From NCBI GenBank assembly GCA_029532625.1, contig JARFXM010000009.1:1922001-1986000 (forward strand): a stretch of 64,000 nucleotides of DNA, in the 5' to 3' direction. Made by a program: the position numbers and the translations under genes. This document shows, one piece after another, positions 1 through 9,771 of this stretch. How positions within the stretch are numbered: position 1 is the first letter of the stretch; each line of letters begins with the position of its first letter. This DNA is from Lomentospora prolificans (taxonomy: Eukaryota > Ascomycota > Sordariomycetes > Microascales > Microascaceae). The notes below the pieces were generated by a model. It ran no database searches. It was not told the origin of the DNA and saw nothing but the letters and a program-made list of their open reading frames with translations.

Positions 1-837
1 CCTTTGGTCTGGTCTGGCCTGACCTGATGTACTGTTCCACGAAGGGTTTAAATCTGGTAATTGATTTATTTTTCCTTTGGCTGGCTGGCAGGCAGGCAAA
101 TGGAACATCTGAAATTGTCATTACTATATCCATCCACACATTCTCTCGCTTCTTTCTGGCTTCTCTGCAGGATAGATACAATTGATACTTGATACATACC
201 ACCCTGCACGATCCCGTCCGGACGTACAAGTAATAAGCACTGTCGGGAACATGCCGAGCCAGTGACACACCACCATATGTCTTACCAATCTATCTTTAGC
301 GCAGTGCCCGTCGCCAACGAGAGCTCGGCTCTGGTCCTGTTGAAAAAGAACACTAGGTTTGTCGTTTGTTTCCCAGAATTCCTTGGAGGGTTCGGGGTAC
401 ATGATTCGGAAAGGGTTTCTTTTTCCTGGTCTCTAGGGTCCCCCCAATCCTGGAAATTGATGTGATTGGCATATGTCTCGGGCCTGACAATTCTGATGAT
501 GCGGGCTTGTTGTTGCTTCAGAATTGTGAGGTCATTGTGTTTCACTTCGGACTCTCCGGAGACGACCAACGCGAGACTGTTGGATTCCATTCACGATGAG
601 AGCCTCAGAAGACAACCTCGACTCCAATTGATGATGCACAGAGGCTTTGGCTCTCAAAGGCTTGCGCTGAGGTGAGAGTCCTGATTAGGTCTACTTTATG
701 ACTACGTTGATGCATTCATCACCCCACTTTGTACTACACTCAGCGAAACAGCACCCACCACAACGGCTCCCATCCACGCCGCAAACCCTCCGCCCCTCCC
801 GGCACCACTCTCACCTCCCTCGCAGGCCCCGGTGCTA
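1..837. other. Region without a recognised gene
   Basis: Only short, overlapping open frames without family resemblance occur here. A small run of GGCTGGC/GGCAGGC tetranucleotide-type repeats lies near positions 80-97, the first of many in the window. No tRNA-like or transposon-like structure was seen. Confidence 0.4.
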
Positions 838-1212
838 TTACGATGCCGGGCGCAGGGCGGCGGAGATTACGGGGGATTCCACGGCGGAGGTGTCTGTTGC
901 TACTAAGACGTGTGGGTCCAGGTCCGGGTCCTGTCCGGAGGAGACGGCGGGCGGCGGTTCGGCTGGTGACGGCGGCGCCATAGCGAGATCCAACCACGGC
1001 GCATCAAACAGGTTCCGGTTGAGGCCGCCGAACCAGTGAGACGTGCACTCCGACGCCAACTCCGACGCCTTGTCGCTGCGCTGGTTCCACTATGAGAGCA
1101 TACCGCTCGCGTAGCTCGAGTACTCGGCCGCCATATCGTTGGCCCCCGCCGTCGTCATGCCGCACCAGGACGACAGCGGCGCGAGGCGGCCCTGTAGCGC
1201 CGGCCCCATCAT
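838..1212 (-). pseudogene. Stop-interrupted ORF of unknown function
   Basis: Read on the minus strand from the ATG at 1212, the frame gives 40 residues beginning MMGPALQGRLAPLSSWCG and reaches a TAG at 1090-1092. It then continues in the same frame as a coherent, tryptophan- and serine-rich stretch (WNQRSDKASES, then HWFGGLNRNLFDAPW) to a TAA at 838-840. The composition on both sides of the stop looks like one protein, so a nonsense change is the simplest reading. An intron removing the stop would have to be only 14-28 bases, too short for a fungal intron. I do not recognise the family. It could also be a chance open frame in GC-rich DNA. Confidence 0.3.
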
Positions 1213-2057
1213 GGTGAGGAGGTGGACGGAGGCGGGACGGAGGGAGAGAAGAATTATTCAACGAGGGCGAGAGGCCATTTCTTTTTAAATGTTTTCTTTT
1301 TCCTTCATATGGGACTGGACGGCTGATGAGTGGTGTGTGGTGTTGGTTTGGTTGCCTGCTGGCTGTTAGGACCAGGAATGGAGCATTGTGGATTTATTTA
1401 GCTTCTTATCACAGCGTGGCGTTGCACCAGGCAGGTCTTGGCTTCATTTGCATTGCCAGATCCAACCAAGTGGTCCCCGCCTGGCTGGCTATTAGCTTCT
1501 ATTCTCCCACGTCACGTCCTTTTGCCGCTGCCCCCCCCTGTCGAGGGCCTGGAAAGGTACCATCAAGCAAGCTGGCTTGGCTGGCATCTAAAGGTACACC
1601 CATACCAGCATCAAGCAGAGTTGCGTCCGTATGCGGTGCCGGGGTAATATAATGCCAGCATTCATTCCTTCTGAGCGTTTTGGATGCGACGTAACCCGGT
1701 CGAAGCAAATGCGGCACACACCCAAGCGTCGAAAGGCAGAAGTGGGCCGTTGGTTCTTTCTCAGGAGATGACCCTCTCGTGCGTGCACATATATCGACGG
1801 GATTTGCCTACAGTGGCTTCATGCACCTTGTAGCCCTATCCCTCCACATTCCGTCTTTTCGTCGGATGCAGCACAATGCATCCGTATCCCCGGCCCGATG
1901 CGGGTTCCCAGGGACTCGGCCCAGTACGTTTGCGACCTCTTCCCCGGAAAGTGGCCGCGAGCCTTAGCCTATTAAACATTTATTATGTTGGGACAAAAAA
2001 CGGTGATACCGGACCCTGACCTGGCAACCTCTGTTCCCCCGCACTTCATACTCGTCA
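1213..2057. other. Region without a recognised gene
   Basis: Mixed-composition DNA with CTGGCTGGC-type repeats near 1481-1492 and 1574-1584. No open frame here resembles a known protein, and no splice-linked exon set is apparent. Confidence 0.4.
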
Positions 2058-2345
2058 GTGGAGTCGCCGGGTCTACTTCTTCTGCTGGCGGTATTCCATT
2101 ACTGGGAACTACTGGGAGAGCAAAGTCTGGTGACTGCAGTCCAGCTATACACCAAGTTGGCTCTTCTGAGCCTGGAGCGTATACACGGCTTCAGGGGCCT
2201 AGGCGCGGAAGCGGACGTGTCCAAATACCTGTACACCGTTGCCAGCGAGGGCGGCACTTCATCGCTCATGAAAGGGATCTCGCAGTGTATCCAGGAGACG
2301 ATCGCGGAGAGTCAAACGAGGGTCAAGGTCTATAAGCTGAGCTAA
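2058..2345 (+). CDS. Possible gene fragment, unknown function
   Basis: This 95-residue open frame is leucine-rich at its start (ESPGLLLLLAVFHYWELL) and helical in character, ending SQTRVKVYKLS. Its composition is more protein-like than the surrounding open frames and it ends about 460 bases upstream of the NmrA-like gene on the same strand. No upstream exon could be joined convincingly and no family was recognised. It may be the last exon or remnant of a decayed gene, or chance. Confidence 0.18.
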   Translation: MESPGLLLLLAVFHYWELLGEQSLVTAVQLYTKLALLSLERIHGFRGLGAEADVSKYLYTVASEGGTSSLMKGISQCIQETIAESQTRVKVYKLS

Positions 2346-2805
2346 CATGACACACTGGCGACAAGGTTTCTCCGTAGAAAGCTTACTACCGATTCGTTTC
2401 GAACAATTTGTTTCTAACGATCCATTTCTAATCACTCCAACCCACCCATTCTTGCTGGATTTTTTGTTCTTGATTTCTGACAAAACCAGTCTCTCAACTG
2501 AACAATATAATTTAACCCTGAGAACAATTACAAATGGACGACCGGCGTATAACCCTTAAAGACGAACCCTCACTCGCGGAAATACGACGATCGCAGAATC
2601 CTGATGTAGGCTTGGTAATCAAGAACGGAAATACCGGCTGGCGATCTCCAAGCCGAACCTGGATGGTGAAATGTATCATGAAGTGAAGAGTGCGTGTATT
2701 TAAACAAATGGTGTCTTGTGGCAACACCCTCTCAATTGCAAGAATTCTAGGGATAACGGATATATATCTTTTATATTGTCAAACATAAAACACGGCCTAA
2801 TCAGA

Positions 2806-4024
2806 ATGTCTGGACCGAAGATCTTGATCACAGGAGCCACCGGCTACATGTAAGTGAAGCGAGCCTCACCTCGAGCCCCTGTCGCGGCCAAAAGAAAAAA
2901 AAAAAAAAGGAAAAAAAAATGGAAAACACAGCACTAACCTCGCTTCCCAGCGGCGGATCGGTGCTAACGACCCTCCTCACCTCCGAGGACGCCGGTATCA
3001 AGTCTGCTTCCATCTCGGCCCTCGTGCGAAAGCAGGAGCAGGCCGACAAGCTGCAGCAAAACGGCGTCCGGCCCATTTTGTTCAGCGGCCTGGACGACAC
3101 GGAGCTTCTCACCAAGGTGGCTTCGGAGCATGATATTGTCATCAACACTGCGAGCGCGTTCCACAATCGCGCTGCCGCTGCCATAATAGAGGGCCTCGCG
3201 CGGCGCAAAAAGGATACGGGAAAGGAGGTTCACTTGGTCCATGTAAGCTAGCAGCCCACTCGCTGCACCATATGCCATGCTTCATATCTAACTCGCCCAA
3301 ATAGACCTCTGGAACCTCTAGTCTTGGCGACCAGCCAGTCTCCGGAGGTTATCGCGAGACCCGCGTCTTCTCCGACAAGGACGACATTTACTCATACCTT
3401 CGCGCTCGCGAGGAACGTGAACCCTACGCGCAGCGCACAACAGATCTGGTTGTCTTTGAAAAGGGCATCGAGGCCTCCGTGCGCACCTACATCCTCATGT
3501 CTCCTACAATCTACGCAGTTGGTGACGGCTTCTTCAACCGCACGAGCATCCAAATCGATACAATTATCCGCGCCGCCTACCGCCAAGGCTACACTTCTGT
3601 CATCGGCACCGGGGCCGGTGAGTGGGATCATGTGCACATTATGGACCTCAAGGATCTGTACCACCTCATACTCCAGCGCTTGATTGCTGGTGAGGACCTA
3701 GCCTACGGGAAGGACGGCATCTACTTTAACGAGACCGGCCATCACTCATGGCGCGAGGTGTCGGAGAGGGTGGCAAAGGCTGGCAAGGAGCTCGGGTACC
3801 TGGGTACGGCCGAGGTGAAGGAGGTGTCACTGCAGACGGCGGCGGACAAGATTACGGGGAACGGGAATACGGGGTGGACGGAGCTGGGGTTCGCGTCGCG
3901 GTCGAGGACGCAGTCGCATAAGAGCCGCGAGCTCGGATGGAAGCCTAAGATGTCGAGGGAGGATTTCGAAAATAGCTTCGTGGAGGAGTGGAAGGAGCTG
4001 ATTCCGGGGCTGAGGAAGGAGTGA
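2806..4024 (+). CDS. NAD(P)-binding NmrA/epimerase-like protein
   Basis: Three exons, 2806-2849, 2951-3242 and 3305-4024, join in phase to give 351 residues. Introns are GTAAGT...CAG (101 bases) and GTAAGC...TAG (62 bases). The protein opens with the Rossmann dinucleotide-binding signature GATGYIGG (residues 10-17), split across intron 1. The centre (SPTIYAVGDGFFNRTSIQID, then GTGAGEWDHVHIMDLKDLY) and the C-terminal ELGWKPKMSREDFENS match extended short-chain dehydrogenase/NmrA-type proteins of ascomycetes. There is no signal peptide, so it is probably cytosolic. Known members are redox-sensing or act on small carbonyl compounds; the substrate cannot be read from sequence. The YxxxK catalytic pair of classical enzymes is not clear, so a regulatory NAD(P)-binding role is possible. 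An intact reading frame argues that it is a live gene. Confidence 0.85.
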
Positions 4025-5451
4025 AAGGTAATGAAGGGTGCGGAGAGGGATCTAGTCGGCAGTCGCTGGCACGAAGTAGGCGTTTCGACCTGCATGTCTC
4101 GGCCTGGCGGACTTCACCTTTATCGAGTGATGTGTCAAGTGTACCGCAAGACAGAGATCAATTGATATGTATAGCTCCCGCAGCCTACGGCATGCGCATC
4201 GTCTAGGAATATTGCATGCGACTGATCAATGTGACTTGGCACCTGGAACGCCACAAATTTCTTTTCCATTAGGGGCAGAATAATTGGAAAGAGCAAACCG
4301 CAGTGGAATGCAGAATTGACGAGCTATACTTCGTATTACCTCGGTAATACTTTAGTACAAGAAGAAGCACTTGAATTGAGGTGACTTTTGGAGGAAGGAG
4401 CGGCAAAGGATGTGGCTGGCTGTGTTTGCTGTCCTTGAGAAAGTGCCACCAACACAATGGACATGTACTCGGCTCGATGTTAGCGCGCCTGACTGCCTGG
4501 CCGTGCAAGTGCAAGTGCAAGTGCAAGTGAGCTCTGGGCGGGCGTACTCATGTCGTTACTGTTGTATAGCTAGCATTTTCTCACTGGGCTACTTATTGGA
4601 AGCGATCCGTGGATCTTCAAGGTTCATATCATTGGTTCCAACCACAACCCAAGATCTACGCGTGTTCAGTATCCATTGTGAGTTAGTGGCCCCAACTTAA
4701 GCAAGGTGACGAACGATGTAGACCGTCCACCCGCTGGCATTCTAGAATGCGAGCAACTACCGAAACGCCGGTAACTGACGCAGTTCAAACCCCAATCTCC
4801 CGTCTATCATGTACTATCCGCCATGTCCGGTTATCCCCCCTACCAGTCCTTCCCTTGTCTCAGTGACCCATCTACATACGCCAACTCATGCATCACAGAA
4901 ACTAGAATCTATTATCCGATCTACGTGTTGAGAGGCATGGACCGTGATGGGGTCCAGACGCATCGTCACGCCCCATCTCATGATACTCCATGTGACTGGG
5001 ATGGCCATCTTGACCATCTTCTTGACGCCTGTGCAAGTAGGATCTCATCTTCTCCACTCATTGCTCCTGCGAGTTGACTATTCGTCATTTCCGCACTCTC
5101 CTACCTACAGAAATATGTAGTGGGCTGCTCGCCACACTGACAACCCCGGCAGCCAGCAACGTTCCGACTCGGTGGACTGGGCCCCTGGTTTGCTTTATGC
5201 ATTGGCGGTGGCACCACAGACCCCGTATATGTAGGCCTCGTCTTGTTAGCTGTAGGCTCCCTTTCCCTTGCTTGGACTTGCAGTCTTTACTAGCTGCTGT
5301 GTTCTCTTGTATCGAGTCCCTCTAACGTTCGTTTACGGCACTTATTTGAGAGGCTCCACCTTCGTTACAACATACCCTTGAGCATTGGCCGTAATCCACG
5401 CTCTCTTGTTCATTGCTTCGATTCAAAGTATTGCCATAGCATTTCACAGCC
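4025..5451. other. Intergenic region
   Basis: No recognised gene. It contains the hexamer repeat at 4504-4529 and the promoter side of the peroxidase pseudogene. The short open frame starting at 4823 has no family resemblance. Confidence 0.4.
4504..4529. repeat. GTGCAA hexamer microsatellite
   Basis: Four tandem copies of GTGCAA plus a partial copy, in intergenic DNA between the NmrA-like gene and the peroxidase pseudogene. Confidence 0.85.
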
Positions 5452-6996
5452 ATGAATCCGAAGCTTTCATTGCTGTGCCTTCTACGCCTGGCAGCGACAG
5501 CCGTAGCAGATCCCACATGGCCTAGGGACTCCGACGACCTCGAGGTGATCATGTATCAACTGTTCAGCTTCCGGGCCCGAAAGTTCACAGACGTTGTTTC
5601 CCCGTGTTTCAACCAGGGTTCCGGCCCTGGCTGACGAAATCCTGCCGAGTGGCTACGGACCGGCTTCCACATGTCCACGGCTAACACCTACTTTGGCGAG
5701 GGAGGGCTCGATGCCTCTTTATAATATGAGCTGAACAGCGGGGAGAATCCCGGGCCTGGTCTTGCCACGACACTGACGTTTTGGCACCGTACTATAACAA
5801 GAGGACAAGTATGGCCGATTTGATCGCTCTTGGCGTTTACACTTCTGTTCGCTCTTGTGACGGTCCAGCCATTCCAGTTCGCTACGGGAGGGTGGACGCC
5901 ACGCGCAAGGGAAGCCCAGGTGTCCCGCAGGTTGGGAACTCCATCGGAACAATTAGACAGTAGTTCAGTCGCATGGGTTTTGGCAATACTGAGATGATTC
6001 AGCTCGTCGTGTGCGGACACACACTCGACGGCGTGCAAAGCGCGCAGTTTCCCGCCGTCGTGTCTCCCGGCCAGTTCCCCAACAACCACGCGCCTCTCGA
6101 TACCACGGGCGCCAAGTTCGACGCCAACATCGTCACGGAGTACCTTGACGATTCGACGGAGAACCCACTTGCCAAGGGGCCGTCTGCCGCGCTAGGTCAC
6201 AACTCCGACTTCAAAGTGTTCAGCTCGGATAATAATGCCACCATGCGGGATGCCTGATCCCGCGACCTTTAGGAATGTTTGCCAGGATGTTTTGGGGAGG
6301 ACGATCAATGTTGTCCCTGCCGAAGTCTCGCTGTCGAACCCTGTGGAGCCGTACCCGGTGAAGCCGGTGAATATGCAGCTGGTGTTAAAATGCTGATGCC
6401 ACTACGCTTCAGTGGACCGGGGATATTAGGGTGAGGACGACCGAGATGCCTTTAGCTGGTATATAGAGCGTAACGGTAACGTACAAGGATCGGAGTGGCG
6501 GCGCAAACTGTGCTCCTGCTCAATGCACGCCTACTTTGACAGCTCAGGGCATTGGCTCTGGATTTGACGATAGTTTTGCTGTAAGTGTTCGATAATCTAT
6601 GCAGACCGCAACGTATATACACCTAACAAGTCGTTCCAGTTCTTCCCTATTAACAGAGTCGTTCCCGCCGCTAGTGGCATCTCTTCGTTTACGCTTGCCG
6701 TCAATATGAAGAACGGTATGCAGCACCTCTTCGACAACAATGGTAATGGTTACCCTGTGCCAGATGTCGTTGTCAATCAGAAGCAGCAGAGTTTTCTCCT
6801 CCAAACTACAGGCACTTTTACCCTCACTGTTGCTATCAGAAACGATATCAAAGACAAACCTGTCACTGCGGCAGCGTCGTATAAGATTAAACGCGACACG
6901 AGCCCTGTCCCTCTACTCAATGAGCTGCCCATCTCATTATCTGAGGATAGATGTATCGGGAATTGCGACTTGGATAGCCCTCTACCATCGGAATAA
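5452..6996 (+). pseudogene. Broken secreted fungal heme peroxidase
   Basis: The ATG at 5452 starts a signal peptide (MNPKLSLLCLLRLAATAVA) followed by DPTWPRDSDDLEVIMYQLFS, the usual mature start of a class II-like fungal extracellular peroxidase family. Family sequence then runs through several frames: WLRTGF with distal His near 5668, GGLDAS, SMADLIALGVYTSVRSC, GRVDATRKGSPGVPQ, proximal His in CGHTLDGV near 6018, PATFRNVC, and WTGDIRVRTTEMP. Lesions are TGA at 5632, TAA at 5722, TAG at 5961, a frameshift near 6255 and TGA near 6394. The Asp codon normally following the distal His (FHDM) is missing, and the GG after GHTL has become DG. An intron from GTAAGT at 6581 to CAG near 6640 still separates a C-terminal exon ending at 6996. 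The gene would not give a working enzyme. Family assignment is strong; the age of decay is unknown. Confidence 0.82.
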
Positions 6997-7128
6997 CATG
7001 TATTAACCGTGTCGTAAAATGAAGATACTAATCATACAGGAAACCCAATCCCACCCAACCCAACTTAGCCAAAATCTATGATAGTGTACAGGGTCCACCA
7101 CCCCAAAACCGGTTTTCTCAGCCCCTGC

Positions 7129-9771
7129 TCACAAAGGAGGCAAGTCCTCTCTACAAATAGGACACTGTAGGCGGAACCTCATCCAACCCTCGAGGCACTT
7201 GCTATGGAAGACGTGCCTGCACGGCGTGACCATGTACCCGCTCGTCCCCAGTACGGCCGCGACGCCCGCAGTGCGATCCTCGGCAGTGGTCGCGGACGCG
7301 GCGGCAGCAGAAGCAGCGGTAGAAGACGCGGACGACGCGGCGGGGAGGATGGGGAGTTCGAGGATCTCGCGGCAGATGGCGCAGTCGACGGTGCGCACGC
7401 CCGGTGCGGAGCCGACGCCAGGCGAGGCTCCGTCCTCCTGCTCGGAGAGCGCGAGGGGTAGCTTGCCGGCTTCGAGGGAGTCTTCGCGCAGGACGGGGTG
7501 GTAGTCCCAGGCTTCGGGGGTCCAGGCGGAGGGGATACCGAAGCGAGGGCCGAGGACGTCCTGGAAGCCCATGACCCAGAGCTGGACCCAGACCCAGCCG
7601 GCGAAGGCGGCGAACATGCGCCGGTCGGGCTGGACAAAGAGGATGTTGTCCTCGTGGCAGTAGAAGTAGGCGACGGGGACGAGGCGGAGGACGGACTGGC
7701 CGACGGTGAAGCGCCAGGAGAGGGCACGGCGGCAGTTGCGCTGGATGTTGCGGTGGATCTGGGGCAGCCAGAGGGAGAGGTAGGCGAAGATGACGATGTT
7801 GAGGAGTGCGGAGCGGGCGGGGGCGTACCACGTAATCGAGGCGACGAGAAGGAAGAAGAAGCATGAGGTGAAGAGAGCGATGCGGGTGATGACGGCCGAA
7901 AAGGTCGGGATTTGGGGGGTAGGCGGACGGCCGCCAGCTGTGGGGACGGCGGAGGCGGCGTCGGCGATCTCGGCGTCAATGTCTTGGTCCGAGGGAACGA
8001 TAATGGGGGTCGTCTCATTAGGAGGTTCGGGCGTTTCGGGACGGGCAAGGAGGCCGTCGCGCTCGGTAGGCTCAGATTCACCACCTGTTGCCGGGGTCGA
8101 GGCGCCGCGCGAAGTCTGGCCGGTGCTCGGGGCGGTGCTGCTCCCCGTATTGCTCTGAGCGGCGGCGGCGGCGGCGCGATTGGCTCTCCGAACCCATTCT
8201 TGTTGTTGCACCTCGAAAATCTGATAGAGGAACGTACCGCCGACGAACATGGAGATGAAGGCTGAAAACATGAGCGTGAGAGACTGCATCGACGAATCGG
8301 ATGAGAGCATGAAGGCCGTGACCGAGGTAACGACGAGGAAATCCGCCATGAGCATCATGACGCCCGTGTAGAAACTGACACGGCCCATGGTCGAGGGCGT
8401 GCAGGTTTCGCGGATCTGCTGCTTGAGCAATAAGATCTGGCCGATAAAGATGAGGGTATAGATGAGTAGACAATTGTTAAGCGTGGACCTGTAGACCTCG
8501 GCCTTGGTACCAATGAGGTGTCGGCCATCGGCGACGACGTAGTTTGGCGGCCCCTTGGTGTCGAGGAAGAAAGCGCAGTCGGGAGAGTAGACGACCGCCG
8601 CTAGCTGCAGGGGGGGGACGCCGCGGATGGGAGCGCCTTGCGGGTACTTGAGCTCCTGTTCAATGTCAAAGATGACGGTGGCGATCGACTCGTTTTCAGG
8701 GTCAAACGAGGACATGTCGAGCTTGGTGCGGTCGAGCGGCATGATCTGGGCGTACACTAGGTACTCGCAGTGAGGTGTAGGGTTGTAAATATCAACGTCG
8801 TCAATTTCGGAGGTCCAAGGTATCCTCGCGTCAAAAGAAAGGTACCTAGCCCTCTCGCGCAGCTTTCTCGAAATGGTTCTGTTCAGGAGCACCTGACTGG
8901 ACTTGAAGAACTCGGGGCCGGGCGCCAGGTGCGGCAGCGCAAAGATACCGTCAAATTTCTCACTCGTTGTGGTCAAGAGAATAGCGCCGTGACGCTTCCA
9001 GTGAACGCCGTGAAGCCTCATATCCCAGTTGTGACCTGTCCCACCCGTGTCGTCAATGGTAATCTCGGCGCGGACCATGCCGGCGCCGTAAATGGGGTCT
9101 CCGTCGAAACCGTCGGCGTCGTCGTTGGCCTTATCGCGGATACGAATTTTCATGCGACCCTCGGTCCCCGTGATGTTCCTAGCCCAGGGAAGCTCAGGGA
9201 CGGCCCACTCGATGTCGGGGGTGATGGCGGTCAGATTGTAGCTCGTTGCTTCTCGCCTGACGGAGGCGTCGCGGCGGACCCAGGTCCCGCGCACACGACC
9301 CGAGGCGTTCTGCCATACGGGTTCGCCTTGGCCGTCTAGCCAGAGATCTTCGCCCTTGGTCGGGGGGATGACGGCGCGGCTGACACCTACGCAGTGGTCA
9401 CGGAATGCGTTCAAGTCCTCCCACGCGAGGCCGTCGTTTTTTCGGAAGCCAGTCAGGTTCAAAAACCGCTGGGCGGCATCCTTGTCTCCGTCGCCTTCCT
9501 TGGGTATCACGGGGCTGAAGTCTCCCCATTTTGTGGAGTTGAGGACATCAAGGGCATCGAGCTGGCGGTTTAAGCGGATGGCGGCAAAGTCGGGTGTCGT
9601 GATGATATTCGCGGGGTTGTCTGGAAAAAAGAAGAGCCAGCCGAGGAATATGAGGACAAGTGGAAGGAGGCGGGAGTGCTCGCGGCGTTGGCGGACAGCG
9701 GCGGTGGCAGTAGCGGGTGGGGATGGCGTCGTAGAGGAAGGAGGAGTCAGAGCTGGAGTCTCGTCGGGCAT
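7129..9771 (-). CDS. dsc1: Dsc1/Tul1-type RING E3 ubiquitin ligase
   Basis: A single 880-residue frame encodes a polytopic membrane protein. A hydrophobic anchor follows the basic N terminus (LLPLVLIFLGWLFFF, near residue 40). A long lumenal region of about 370 residues comes next, then membrane segments including YTLIFIGQILLLK, FYTGVMMLMADFLVV, FSAFISMFVGGTFLY, ALFTSCFFFLLVASITW and FAAFAGWVWVQLWVMGF. The last 80 residues form a RING-H2 finger: CAIC, then CRHVFHSKC, then CPICREDL. This is the architecture of yeast Tul1 and fission-yeast/Aspergillus Dsc1, the catalytic subunit of the Golgi/endosome Dsc complex. That complex ubiquitinates membrane proteins and, in several fungi, supports SREBP activation. 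The loop between the first CxxC and CRHVFH carries an Ala/Ser/Thr-rich expansion of roughly 30 residues. Another Ser/Thr/Ala/Pro-rich stretch lies in a cytosolic loop near residues 530-600. The frame is intact and GC-rich. Confidence 0.93.
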   Translation of the reverse strand: MPDETPALTPPSSTTPSPPATATAAVRQRREHSRLLPLVLIFLGWLFFFPDNPANIITTPDFAAIRLNRQLDALDVLNSTKWGDFSPVIPKEGDGDKDAAQRFLNLTGFRKNDGLAWEDLNAFRDHCVGVSRAVIPPTKGEDLWLDGQGEPVWQNASGRVRGTWVRRDASVRREATSYNLTAITPDIEWAVPELPWARNITGTEGRMKIRIRDKANDDADGFDGDPIYGAGMVRAEITIDDTGGTGHNWDMRLHGVHWKRHGAILLTTTSEKFDGIFALPHLAPGPEFFKSSQVLLNRTISRKLRERARYLSFDARIPWTSEIDDVDIYNPTPHCEYLVYAQIMPLDRTKLDMSSFDPENESIATVIFDIEQELKYPQGAPIRGVPPLQLAAVVYSPDCAFFLDTKGPPNYVVADGRHLIGTKAEVYRSTLNNCLLIYTLIFIGQILLLKQQIRETCTPSTMGRVSFYTGVMMLMADFLVVTSVTAFMLSSDSSMQSLTLMFSAFISMFVGGTFLYQIFEVQQQEWVRRANRAAAAAAQSNTGSSTAPSTGQTSRGASTPATGGESEPTERDGLLARPETPEPPNETTPIIVPSDQDIDAEIADAASAVPTAGGRPPTPQIPTFSAVITRIALFTSCFFFLLVASITWYAPARSALLNIVIFAYLSLWLPQIHRNIQRNCRRALSWRFTVGQSVLRLVPVAYFYCHEDNILFVQPDRRMFAAFAGWVWVQLWVMGFQDVLGPRFGIPSAWTPEAWDYHPVLREDSLEAGKLPLALSEQEDGASPGVGSAPGVRTVDCAICREILELPILPAASSASSTAASAAAASATTAEDRTAGVAAVLGTSGYMVTPCRHVFHSKCLEGWMRFRLQCPICREDLPPL

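Noticed and set aside
7179..8084. 301-codon frame and other long frames overlapping Dsc1 on both strands
   Set aside because: They are Ser/Pro/Arg-rich shadow frames of the GC-rich Dsc1 coding sequence, without family motifs.
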